Shown here piece after piece: positions 10,465-20,474 of a stretch of 64,000 nt of DNA. The stretch covers positions 736,246 to 800,245 of the forward strand of contig QNQO01000450.1 in the NCBI GenBank assembly GCA_003290165.1, read 5' to 3'. The notes beneath the pieces are model-generated. The model was not told the origin of the DNA, did no database searches, and saw only the letters and a list, made by a program, of their open reading frames with translations. This DNA is from Berberis thunbergii (taxonomy: Eukaryota > Streptophyta > Magnoliopsida > Ranunculales > Berberidaceae). Positions within the stretch are counted from its first letter, which is position 1; each line of letters begins with the position of its first letter. A program made the translations under genes and the position numbers.

Positions 10465-12421
10465 TGGAGTATGAGGGTTAATAATGCCCAACTTGCCAAG
10501 GAGATAATCAAACTGCGATTTGCCCAAAGCCTTTGTGAAAATGTCTGCCAACTGATCAGTCGTCGGCACATAAGAAGGAGCAATAAGACCATCCTGAATG
10601 GCATCACGAACGAAGTGACAATCAACTTCAATATGCTTCGTACGTTCATGGAAGACGGGGTTTTGCGCAATGTATATGGCAGACTGACTATCACAAAAGA
10701 GGGGAATGACCTTGGGATGAAGTACCCCTAAACTCAATAATAAATCTTTCAACCATTTCAACTCACACGTTATGGCGACCATAGAGTGATATTCCGCCTC
10801 AGCCGAAGAACGAGAAACCGTATGTTGCTTCTTAGTTTCCAAGCAATCGGAGAATGGCCCAAAAACACCAACCACCCCGTCAGGGACCTCCGAGTAATAG
10901 GGCAAGCGGCCCAATTAGAATCACACCAACCTTGCAAAGTCAAGTCACTATCCGAGCGCAGGAGAATACTGTAACCCGGAGTACCTTTTAAATAGCGGAC
11001 AACGCGCAATGCAGCATCCAATGCTCCTGTCGCGGTTGCTGCATAAACTGAGATAGCACATGAACCGAGTACGTCAAATCAGGACGTGTGACCGCCAAAT
11101 AGACCAAACGCCCCACCAGACACCTATAAGACTCAGGATCCGAGAGAAGAGAACCCGTGGCACGCGCCAATTAACAGTTTTGTTCGATCGGAGACATAGC
11201 AGGCTTCGAACCCAAGAGACCCACCTCCGAAATAATATCAAATACATATTTACGTTGACAAAGAGACAACCCTGCAGAGCTGCGGGCAACCTCAATACCA
11301 AGGAAGTATTTAAGGACCCTGAGGTCCTTCATATGAAAACAGGAGCCAAGGTAGCTTTTAAACAGAGCCAAAGCAGCATTATCATTCCCAGAGAGTATTA
11401 ATCATCAACATACATGAGCACATTAATTTGAACCGGCCCCTTCTTATAAGTAAAAGGGAATAATCAAAAGAGGACTGTAAAAAACCATACCCTTTTAAAG
11501 CTGACACGAGCTTAACAAACTAACATCTAGGAGCCTGTTTCAATCCATATAGAGATTTACGCAAACCGACACACCAAACCAGGTTCATCAGGGAGTTTCA
11601 TATAGACCTCCTCATCTAGATCCCCGTGCAGGAAAGCATTGTGTACATCCATCTGATACAACTCCCCACAATTGCAAGGAATGCGCGAACAGTCATCATT
11701 TTTGCCACTGGAGCGAATGTCTCGTCATAATCTATCCCTTCGGTCTGATGATTACCAAAACAACCAAACGAGCCTTCAATCTCTCAATACTAGCATCAGA
11801 TTTGTACTTTATCTTATACAACCATTGACTACCAAGAGCCTTCTTCCCTGAAGGCAACTTTTCCATAGTCCACGTCCCATTGTCTTCCAAGGCCCGCATC
11901 TCCGCTTGCATAGCGACGCGCCACCCTGCATCTTTTACAGCCTCCTTAAAAGACTGTGGCTCTCTTCCAGCTGTAATAGCTGCAATAAAATTTCGGTGTT
12001 TCACAGAAAAACTGTCACAACTAACATAATGTGTTATAGGATAAGGTGTACCTGAGGGAGGTGAAGATGTAGAAGCAGGTGAAGCGGAGGATGGACTATT
12101 TTTCTTCACTGTAGTGTGTGTAACAAAGTCACGTAGCTTAACCAAAGAATACTTTTTCCGAAAGTCACGACCTAAATGCTCACTTGGCGGAGCATCTCCC
12201 GACACTGCCCCTCCTGAATCATCCGTATGAGAAGGCGTAGGCAACACCGGTGGCTGCGGTGCAGGGAGCACGGGCTGCAACGACATGGCGGTGGGCTGTG
12301 GTATGGCTCGCAGCTGCTGAGCTGGAGCAAGCCTGGGTGTGGCGGTCTTGTGGCGGCGGCTGCAGCTGTGTGGTGGCCTGTGGCTGCGGGTCTGGAGCAC
12401 CCCTGGGCGTGGGGAGGGCAT
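10459..12421 (-). pseudogene. Copia reverse transcriptase and RNase H region, broken
   Basis: Minus-strand frames give, in order, the end of the integrase/RT linker (WRVAMQAEMRALEDNGTW, a Copia RT start), a stretch around 11640-11720 in another frame, the catalytic YVDD at 11401-11412 followed at once by a stop, a thumb segment ([20 protein letters not shown]), and RNase H ending with TKHIEVDCHFVRDAIQDG and ADIFTKALGK. At least four frame changes or stops separate these blocks. The final RNase H frame (10459-10914) is the longest intact part. Translation from a single frame is impossible. Confidence 0.88.
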
Positions 12422-12429
12422 ACTGGCTG

Positions 12430-13821
12430 CACCTCTTCATCATTTCTAAAAATCCGAAAGATCCACAGCCACCCCGTCATGCAGATTACCATGAATGTCA
12501 TTGCGAGCAACAAAATTAGTAGCCTCAACATCAATATATGGGAACACATTCTCATAAAACGTGACATCCATGGACACAAAAAATCTTGCTTGTCCAAATC
12601 AAACAAATACCAACCCTTCTTGCCAAACGGATATCCCACAAATACACATTTACGACTCCTACTGGCAAACTTATCACCCTTTGCCTTCTGATTATGGGCG
12701 AAGCACAGAGAACCGAAAACACGCAATTTACCAAAGGAAGGCGGATCACCAAACAAGACTTCATATGGAGTTTTATTGCCAAGAATACTAGAAGGTGTCC
12801 GATTGATTATATGAGCAGCGGCAAGGGCACATTCCCCCCAAAAATAAAGCGGTAAACCACCCTGAAATCGTAGTGCCCGAGCAACATTCAAAATGTGTTT
12901 ATGTTTCCTTTCTACCCGACCATTTTGTTGAGGAGTCCCCACACAAGAAGTTTGAAACAGAATTCCATTGACCAAAAAATAATCCTTAAGGCAATTAAAT
13001 TCAGTATCATTATCACTACGAACAATCTTCAATTTCTGAGAAAACTGTCTATCAATCATAGCTATAAAGGACATAAACATTTTAAAAACCTATGTTTTAT
13101 CAACTAACAGATAGATCCACACAGCGCGGGAGAAGTCATCCACTAATGTCAAAAAATAGCGAGCCCCACAAAACGAGGGTGTATCATATGGCCCCCATAA
13201 ATCACAATGTGTTAACTTGAAAATTCGAGTAGATTTATTATCACTTAACTGAAAACTATCCCTAGAATGTTTAGCACGGTTACAAACTTCACGTGCTTTA
13301 TTCAAGTTACCACTAGAATTGCTGAAAAAAGGAAGCAACTTCACCACTTTCTCGGAAGCTGGATGACCCAATCTGCGATGCCAAAGCTCCAAAGAAGTTG
13401 AAGGAGTAACTGAAACTGCTTGTACCTTTGTCTCCTCCCGTAAGTAGTATAGTCCATCCCTTCTGTCACCCGTTCCAATCACCTCCCTCGTGTGTCGGTC
13501 CTGGATAGCACACAAGTCTGAGTTAGTTATGAATTCACAGTTTATATCATCACTTAATTGTGAAGCCGAAATTAAATTACAATTTAATTTTGGAACATAA
13601 AGAACATGGTTAAGGATAATTTTGTCAATAAGTTTGACAAGTCCTTCCTTCAAGGCAACAACACTCTGACCATCCGGGAGGCCAACAGAACAGGGAGTCA
13701 CATTTCTTAAATCTGATAAATACGACAAATCTCCCGTAACATGATTGGAGCACCCAGTGTCAATAATCCACTTACTGTTCAACCGATGACGGGAAGGGTG
13801 AGGAGTGCTGAAAGCGGCCAC
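12430..13821 (-). pseudogene. Copia protease and integrase region, frameshifted
   Basis: The frame 13090-13821 starts with a Copia protease site (WIIDTGCSNHVTG), then GAG-pre-integrase (SLELWHRRLGHPASEKVVKL) and the start of the integrase core (HCDLWGPYDTPSFCGARYFL). A frame change near 13085 moves it to 12172-13080, with the SDNDTEF and GTPQQNGRVERKHKHILNVA motifs that supply the remaining catalytic Asp and Glu. The C-terminal integrase part (RKCVFVGYPFGKKGWYLFDL) follows, then a proline/alanine-rich linker. Catalytic residues are kept, but the reading frame is not. Confidence 0.88.
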
Positions 13822-14877
13822 GAGAGCCTGCCATTGTTCGCAGAAAAACTTGGTAGAGGTGCAGCCGACGAAGATCCTGGCGGTGCGATCAGTGCCTGGT
13901 CAGACGTGGCCTTGTTGGCCTTGACGTGTCCGCGGCCACATGCAGCAGCAAGTGGTGCAGCCCCCTTCGTCGCACTTTTAGCCCCATACTTCTCAATGAA
14001 CCAATCTGGAGTGTCGTGCAGCTCAAAGCAGGTGGTGTCGTTATGACCCATCTTGTGGCAGTGTGAGCAGACCAGGGCAGCCTTCTCGGCTCGAGTAAAG
14101 CGTGGTTTGGAACAATTGTCCATACGTACCGCAAAGCCCGCAACTTCAAATGCCTCGTCTTTAATGCGTGTTATCCCCCTAACTCTTTCCTCTTGAGCTA
14201 TTGTTTGGAAAGCTCTATTTAGTGATGGCAAGGGGTCTTGAGACAAGAGAGTAGAGCGCAGGGAGGCATAATATTCGGAAACCAAACCAAGCAGGAATTG
14301 ATGCAATAGATCTCTCACGCCTTTCCACATGTTGTTTACCTACACCACAAGTACATTTGCCACACTTGCAAGAGATTAAGGGTTCGTGTTTATCTAATTC
14401 ATCCCACAACATAGTCAGTTTGCTGAAATAAACCGTAATGGGCATAGTTTTGGTCTGCTCACAGCGATTTATATCAGATTTTAGTTGTTGTATTCTTGGA
14501 CCATTGATAAGACAAAATCTTTCATGCAAATCATCCCACAATCGTTTTGCATCATCATAGTTTGATAACATAGATTTTACCTATGAGTCGATCGTGTTCA
14601 TGAGCCAAGAAACGAGCATGCAGTGAATTGTAATCCAATCATCCTTCGTGCAAGGGGGAACCAGGTCTTTAATGAAGCCATCAAGAAAACCAAATTTTCT
14701 GCGGGAAGTAAGAGCAACACGAATTGCGTGAGACCAATCATCAAAGTTGTCGAGTTTGAGGCGAATCGGAGTGATAAAATCCCCACGCCTATCTTGCGGC
14801 CCTAGAAAAAATGGTGAATTAGCCTCGATCTTTGGAGGCTGTGATGGAGGAGTTTCTCCACCAGCCATAGCAAGCAA
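13779..14877 (-). pseudogene. Copia gag, broken by a stop and frameshift
   Basis: It starts at 14877 (MLAMAGGE), with the UBN2/gag motif FITPIRLKLDNFDDWSHAIR. A stop at about 14581 is followed in frame by SNYDDAKRLWDDLHERF and SDINRCEQTKTMPITVYFSK. After a second break, the C-terminal part has a CCHC zinc knuckle (CSHCHKMGHNDTTCFELH) at about 14010-14060. Length and order fit a Copia gag that would be continuous with pol in an intact element. Confidence 0.87.
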
Positions 14878-14900
14878 TCAAGATAGAAGAAAGTTTTAAC

Positions 14901-14915
14901 CTGACTCTGATACCA
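14901..14915 (-). other. Copia primer-binding site (initiator Met tRNA)
   Basis: On the element strand the bases after the 5' LTR read TGGTATCAGAGTCAG, matching the 3' end of plant initiator methionine tRNA (TGGTATCAGAGC) over the first eleven bases. Confidence 0.88.
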
Positions 14916-15168
14916 TGATAAGTTTAAGGCCAAATTGTGTTCTTTCATTCATTCATCAGCAATATAAATATTGTAGTCAAAATACAATAGGAAACCACCA
15001 TACACTAGGAAACCTCCCAAACCAAGGAAACAAATCACTAGCCATCGGAAAGTTTCCTAACCCCCTAAAACTTGCAATACAATATGCTAAAATATATTTT
15101 CCTAACAATAGAATGTATTTCCTAATACTTAAAGATATTTTCCTAACAATAAGATGTATTTCCTAATA
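14916..15168 (-). repeat. Copia 5' LTR (right copy)
   Basis: 253 bp, from TGATAAGTTTAAGG to TTTCCTAATA on the plus strand. On the element strand the LTR starts TATTAGG and ends CTTATCA, so its ends are TA...CA rather than TG...CA. The duplication positions support these limits. Confidence 0.85.
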
Positions 15169-15173
15169 CATTC

Positions 15174-15756
15174 CATTTATCCATGTTTTTATCATATATC
15201 TAGCTAAACTACACAAACATATCACAGCCTTCTCACAAAAACTCAAACTTTCCCTTACTAAATGACTAGAAACGGTATTTTAGAGCAAACTTTATAGAAA
15301 ATTTATTTTAAAACAAACAAAAAAATGTTGAAAAGAATCAGAATCACCGGTGTAGTTGCCTTTAGGATGATAATTCTTCCCAAATGACATGTGCGAGTAT
15401 ATACAATTAAACTGATGCATACATGAATAAGATCAGAATACATTAGTACTTTTATCTCTAACTTGTTTGATAAGATGGGAGAGGGAAAGTTTCCATGGGG
15501 TTATTTCATAGCATAACTAAGCAAGACAATACTACAATGCGAGTGAGAGTTAGACCTGGTAGAAAAGTGATGAATATGAAAGCCATAGCAATTCCCAGTC
15601 CAAATCAACAACAATCTATCAAAACTGAGATGCAGTTGACCCCATTCTATCCACCTTGCGTTGATATGCCACTTGAAAACCCTCCTTCCCCAAACCCCCA
15701 AATCAAAATCAAAGAGGAAAAAAAATCAAGTTTTAACTCAAAGGTCTCACCTTTAT
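15174..15756. other. Flank of Copia; no gene recognised
   Basis: An 87-codon plus-strand frame at 15495-15758 has no recognisable motif. The rest is AT-rich. This may be part of the CACTA-like element that ends at 16387, but its left end was not found. Confidence 0.35.
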
Positions 15757-15924
15757 AGTCTTTCTCATCTTCCTCTCTGCATTTTCTCTTTCTTTTGCCA
15801 TCCTTCACGACGATCTCCACCTCCGACTTCCCAATCTTTCAAGCAAATAAGCTAATTCGCCAGCTCAATCTCTTCCCCAAAGACGCAAAATCGAAGTCGG
15901 TTGAAGATATCATGATATCTTAGC
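15757..15924 (+). pseudogene. Serine carboxypeptidase-like (SCPL) N-terminal fragment
   Basis: A signal-peptide-like stretch (VFLIFLSAFSLSFAILHDDL) is followed, after a shift of frame, by QANKLIRQLNLFPKDAKSKS. That is typical of the propeptide start of plant serine carboxypeptidases of the SCPL47-49/CBP31 type. No catalytic domain follows. It sits about 460 bp from a CACTA-like terminus, so I take it as captured exon 1 sequence. Resemblance is by memory of the family only. Confidence 0.55.
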
Positions 15925-16219
15925 TCAGGCCAAAGCAAAGCTTCTCGAAGTCATCTTCAATGAACTCTTCTCGAAATCTTCATGCTGTGAGATGGTCGAT
16001 TTCAGATGGCAGACTTCATATTTTTACAGCTCCAAATCCATGAAGATTTTTACAGCTCCAAGTCATCTTCAATCGAATCTTGTTCTTGTGGAGGAAGGCT
16101 CCTCCTAGTCCTCTCGATTTCTCTCTCCCTCAATCTCTCACTCCCAGAGAGATATGGCAACAACAAGAGGAATGAGAGGAGTTGTGTCTTTGTTTTGCAT
16201 TTGGTGAGAGAGATGAAAG

Positions 16220-16387
16220 ACATTCTAAAAATTTTGAACAGAATTGAATGGGTTTTTTTTTTTTCACTCCCGCTCTTCTGTTTGTTTATAGCGTTTTAAC
16301 ATAGAAATGTCATTAAAAATAGGCTTTTATCACTAACTCAAAAAACGCTATAATGAAAAGCTATCAATAGTCACTTGTGGTGTAGTG
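16220..16387 (+). mobile_element. Right end of a second CACTA-like element
   Basis: The stretch ends CACTTGTGGTGTAGTG at 16372-16387, the complement of CACTACACCACAAGTG. Inside the end are inverted short motifs built on AAAACGCTATAA and TTATAGCGTTTTAA (16287-16356). The left end and the 3-bp duplication were not found. It is a different family from the element ending at 9772, because the subterminal motifs differ. Confidence 0.5.
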
Positions 16388-17152
16388 CCACTAGGACCAC
16401 TAAATCTAGGGACTAAAATTGTTTAATAGGATCATGCAAGTTTTGATTATGCTTGGAGTCCCACTTGCATCAAAAGGTTGAGTAGGGTAGGAAACTACTT
16501 TGCACTTGTGCTTGTTTGGTATTAAAATTCCACATATTCTAAAGTTAGCTTCGAATACTATTAAGTGGTTAAATAGTACAAATTTTTTTCATAGAACATC
16601 AAATATGGTATATCCTGTTTTCTGACTATGTCACCAATTTGTTTATTTTATCAATATTCTTCATGAGTAACAATGACTTGTAATTTAGATCGCCAAATAT
16701 GTACCACACTTTAAAAACAGTGCCTAGAGTTTAGAAAATTTTACAATGCCATTTCCTTATTAGACCACTAAATAAAAAATACAAAATATTCTTATACAAG
16801 TTTAATGACCAACATCATAATCCATAAGTGTCAACGACTTTAGAAAGGTAGTTTTATTGAAATATACAACTGAAATTTTGATTGAAGTGATAACCTCACA
16901 CTTCTTTAGTAAATAAATTGAGCATATTCAGTGAAAGGGCATCTCAGACACCATGCACTTTTATCATATTCAACACAAACCGTGGTACAAATTAAATATA
17001 CTGCAACAACAATCTCTCTATCGAAAGAATTGCATGATGGACTCCTCGGAAAAAATATTGGCGTGCGAGTAAACGAGGTGCTATAACAAAAAGGATTATT
17101 GAGTTTCTTCACCAATGCAGAGAAAACACTTATTATTCAGTTCATTTCAAAA
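16388..17152. other. No gene recognised
   Basis: AT-rich. A minus-strand frame (16906-17115) contains NNPFCYSTSFTRTPIFFPRS but matches nothing I know. It may be part of the organelle-derived block that follows. Confidence 0.35.
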
Positions 17153-17668
17153 TACTTCGATTGGTACGTGTAAGAAATAGACCAATTCTGCAACTTTTTG
17201 TAATCTCTTTTTATGAATTCGGTCTTATACATATGCGAGGAAGATAATCAAAAAAGAAAAAAGTTTCTTTAATCACTTGGGAGCCATGTGAGATGAAAGT
17301 CTCATGCGCAATTTTGAATGAGAGAAAGAAGTGATGAATCCTCTTTCTGAGGAATTCGCCATGATATATCCATAATATCGTGAAAAATGGATACAAATTT
17401 TTTTACTGCTACTTCGTATCAATATCGACAATAGGTCTGAAAAAGTATCTAAAAGGGTAAATTTTAGATTTAAATATTGGTACCCTATCGAAGTTAGATA
17501 TTTGTACCCTATTGAAGTAAACAACCATGACATATATGAATAGGAATTGATTTGATAAATACTGATAACTCTCGGATGGAGTATTAGAATGGAAAAATCC
17601 ATTAAATAATGAACTATTGGTTCTAAGCCATCTCAGGCGATGAATCAACTATTTGAAATGTTTGGTAT
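17153..17668 (-). pseudogene. Nuclear plastid DNA: ycf2 pieces and a group II intron end
   Basis: On the minus strand 17575-17660 reads [15 protein letters not shown] and [13 protein letters not shown], the C-terminal end of plastid Ycf2. Next (about 17345-17540) it reads [14 protein letters not shown] and [11 protein letters not shown], from the middle of Ycf2, far from the C-terminus in the native gene. On the plus strand about 17270-17330 carries GAGCCATGTGAGATGAAAGT and CTCATGCGCAATTTTGAATG, the domain V-VI end of a plastid group II intron that I believe is ndhB. ycf2 and ndhB are neighbours in the plastid inverted repeat. Pieces are rearranged and frames are broken, so this is a nuclear integrant (NUPT). 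Confidence 0.7.
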
Positions 17669-18547
17669 TACGATCATTAGAGGAACAATACCTAACTCTG
17701 AGGATGCTCCAAATCTTTTCGATTGTTCGTTCGAGAATTACAATCTTTGACTTTAGAACTGGACCATTTTTTACAATCAAAGGTGTAGTAATGATCTTTC
17801 TGCATTGCTTAACAATCGAAATTTGGTCGAAAGAAAAAAAATCTATTATTGATGTTTGAATCGAGGGTTCATAAAATAAGACTTAATTCTTTCAAATGAG
17901 TCTTTCAATCATACATGGTAGATAATTTTTAAGGTCAAATTTATCATGAGCTTCCATCCTTACAATTTGAAGGTTTAAAATGAAGAATGTCTTTTTGCTC
18001 TTAGGTTTGAAAAAAAGAATTCAACACTCTTGAGCACTTGAAGTTTGCTCGTGTTTCCTGTTTTACGTTCACTTGAAAATTGACCCTTAAGGAAGACAAC
18101 GAGAGAGTCCTCATTTTTCATAGAGTGTGATGTCTGGTCAACTAGACCTTGAGCTTTGGCAAAACTTTACAATGACTATATTTCGGAGAACGACGAGACC
18201 AAGGAGTGTGATTTCTCGAAATATATTGAAATTTCACGAAATATTTTCTATTTTGAAGTTAACCGAAATCTCTTTCGAAATCTAAAATATGTCAAAATTT
18301 TAATGAGAAAAGAAATAAATATTTTAATCTCCGTACATTCTAATATGTTAAATGTTATTTTAATATCGCAAGTTTGTGATTTGAGTGATTCTTATATAAT
18401 ATATAGTTTGTATGACAGTACGAATCGTGTGAGACTTTTTATGTAATATTTAATATTTTAAAATGCATAACTTACATTGTTAAATTCGAAATGACAACAA
18501 AATCTTTACGTTTTTTCTATACAAAACGAAATATTTCTTAAAAGAGT
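17669..18547. other. No gene recognised
   Basis: AT-rich. The plus-strand frame to 17859 (WSKEKKSIIDV) could be more plastid DNA, but I cannot place it. Confidence 0.35.
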
Positions 18548-18795
18548 CATTCTTTATAGCAAGGAAACGCGCGAGGGAGAGGGGGTAACCACCCATCTCT
18601 CTCGAGATGAGCGACAACACACATCTCGAGGAGGAGACCACCCATCCCTCACTCTCTTTCCCTCACGCATTTCTTCGCCGTTTAGAAAAGCTGTTCTTAA
18701 AATCAGGGGACCGAAATCAAATGGATGAAAAACATCTAATTGTCCATCCCCCCTCCCTCTCTCCCTCCCTCGCTATTTTCCTCGACAATTAGACG
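18548..18795. mobile_element. Hairpin MITE, copy A
   Basis: Inverted arms meet around TCTCGAGATG ... CATCTCGAGG (18600-18630). Outer GCGAGGGAGAGGGGG-like and CCCTCACTCTCTTTCC-like arms lead to an end reading CCTCGACAATTAG. It resembles copies B-D and may be a composite. Confidence 0.5.
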
Positions 18796-18814
18796 TCTTG
18801 CAAATGGATTAACG

Positions 18815-18991
18815 AGGAATTCTAAATGTCGAGGGAACCAGCGAGGGACGTGATGTGGCGGGGTGGGAGCCGTCCACCCCGCTCGAGATGCGTGCCGCCA
18901 TTTTTGATGCACGTATCTCGAGCGAGGTGGACGATCCCCACCCCGCCATGTCACGTCCCTCGCCCGTTTCCTCGCCCGTTCCCTCGACATT
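18815..18991. mobile_element. Hairpin MITE, copy B
   Basis: Near-perfect inverted repeat from AATGTCGAGGGAAC (18825) to CCTCGACATT (18991). The arms contain GTGATGTGGCGGGGTGGGAG and GATCCCCACCCCGCCATGTC, and the centre has CTCGAGATGCGTG/CACGTATCTCGAG. The upstream GAATTCTA is shared with copies C and D. There is no coding capacity. Confidence 0.75.
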
Positions 18992-19020
18992 AAAAACTGC
19001 TCAATCGCAATACTTGAACG

Positions 19021-20231
19021 TAGGGGTGGGCACGGGACGGGATGGGACGAGATATATCCATCCCGTTCATACGGGATCGGGACGGGACGGGATGGGAAAA
19101 ACCTCATCCCGACCTCGTCCCATCCCAAACGGATTCGGGACGGGACGGGATCAGCGTGCTGCCTGTGACTGCCGCGAAGATTATCATCATATAAGAGCGT
19201 GAAAAATAACTCGGCCCAGACATTGGCCCATCCCTATCAATAACTCGGGGTTGCTTTCCCTAAACCCCTTAAACTTCTACGGAAAATTTCGCTCGTTATT
19301 CCTGAAATTGATGCCCAGACATTGGCCCATCCCCATCTAACATCCATGCTGCCTCCTTAATGCCTGAAACTCCTTTTCTACTCACCTTTAGCCTTGAGCA
19401 AACTCCCCTCACTGAACCACTCTTTTAAAGTCTTCAAGGAGACCCAACTCCCACTCCATAATGCTATTGGGGCCTGCCAAAGAAACAAAATGCAAAATAC
19501 CATCTCCAGCTCAGTCCATATCTGAGTCCAAATAAATAGCTTGATCCAAGAGATGAGCTCGCCTTTTGATGACTAATTTGCTCTTTTTTTTTTTTTTTTG
19601 AAGAGACTATTTGCTCGATCTGTACCTTTATGTATTTGCATATACATCAGAAGTAAATCAATAAATTGGATTCATTAGAGTAAGCAATCTAGTTAAACCA
19701 CAAAAATTAGTTTGTGGGTGATGGCCTGTTTTCTTATTCATGGTCTTTTGTTAGTCATTACATCTTGAGGTCCATGGAATGTTTGGGAATCAATCTACTT
19801 GCAGGACATCTAGAGTGTGAAGCTTGGATCATGCGGAATGCATCGCAGACATATCATTTACCTTCATCATGATTCTATGCTGTGCCATTTTGTTTCAAAC
19901 ACCCTTTGCATATCATTTATAACTAAATCTATTCTGTAAATGAAATAAACTAACTTTGTAATCAAAACTGAAGTGGTATCCATCATAATCTATGAATAAA
20001 AATAAATAAATAAATAAAAATATTAATAATAAATATAAAAAAATAACTCGGGACGGGACGGGATTGGCGGGATTGAAAATCTTCATCCCATCCCATCCCA
20101 TTCTAGAACGGGACGGGACGGGACGGGATCGGGATGAAATTATTCAATCCCATTAAGACCCAAAAAAATCGGAACGGGACGGGACGGAATCGGGATGGGA
20201 TCGGGATCGCGGGATGGGATGCCCACCCCTA
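19021..20231. mobile_element. Non-autonomous hAT element with 8-bp duplication
   Basis: Terminal inverted repeats are TAGGGGTGGGCA (19021) and TGCCCACCCCTA (to 20231). The flanking 8-bp duplication CTTGAACG lies at 19013-19020 and 20232-20239. Both are hallmarks of the hAT superfamily. The subterminal 150-190 bp at each end are made of GGGACGGGATGGGA-type repeats in inverted orientation. The 1.2 kb element has no transposase frame. Its right end lies about 240 bp before the UBA2-like start codon. Confidence 0.93.
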
Positions 20232-20239
20232 CTTGAACG

Positions 20240-20474
20240 AGACCAAGAAAAAACCGCAAAACCAAAGTATTTGGGCTAGGCACTTCCAAGCCTGCATATG
20301 CAGTACAGGGCCTGATCAGATGAAACAGGCCTACGGGCCCGGATTGAACGAGAGACACCTAATCTTAAACCCCTGAAGACCCAATTCACAAAAAACCAAC
20401 CTATTCTATTCTTCCCCAAATCCCGCATATTTGTTCTTCCTCTGCAAAAACCAAAAACTCTCTCTCTGGCTCAA
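20240..20474 (+). promoter_or_regulatory. Upstream region of the UBA2-like gene
   Basis: Only about 235 bp separate the hAT element from the start codon. They hold GC-rich motifs (GGGCTAGGCACTTCC, CCTACGGGCCCGG) and a CT-rich leader (CTCTCTCTCTGGCTCAA) just before ATG. I see no clear TATA box. Confidence 0.4.

Larger units (their letters stand above)
10136..15173 (-). mobile_element. Ty1/Copia LTR retrotransposon, complete structure, decayed coding
   Basis: Two LTRs (10141-10451 and 14916-15168) flank gag, protease, integrase, RT and RNase H in Copia order on the minus strand. The same 5-bp duplication CATTC lies at 10136-10140 and 15169-15173. A primer-binding site complementary to initiator Met-tRNA abuts the right (5') LTR, and a polypurine tract abuts the left (3') LTR. 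Coding frames are broken by several stops and shifts, so it cannot move by itself. Confidence 0.93.

Noticed and set aside
12227..12691. Plus-strand 154-codon frame rich in Gly, Ala and Trp
   Set aside because: It is the antisense shadow of the proline/alanine-rich linker in the Copia polyprotein.
15495..15758. An 87-codon plus-strand gene
   Set aside because: No motif, no splice or promoter context, and a skewed composition from repeats.
17669..17859. More ycf2 on the plus strand (KKSIIDV)
   Set aside because: The match is limited to a few residues and the rest of the frame does not fit Ycf2.
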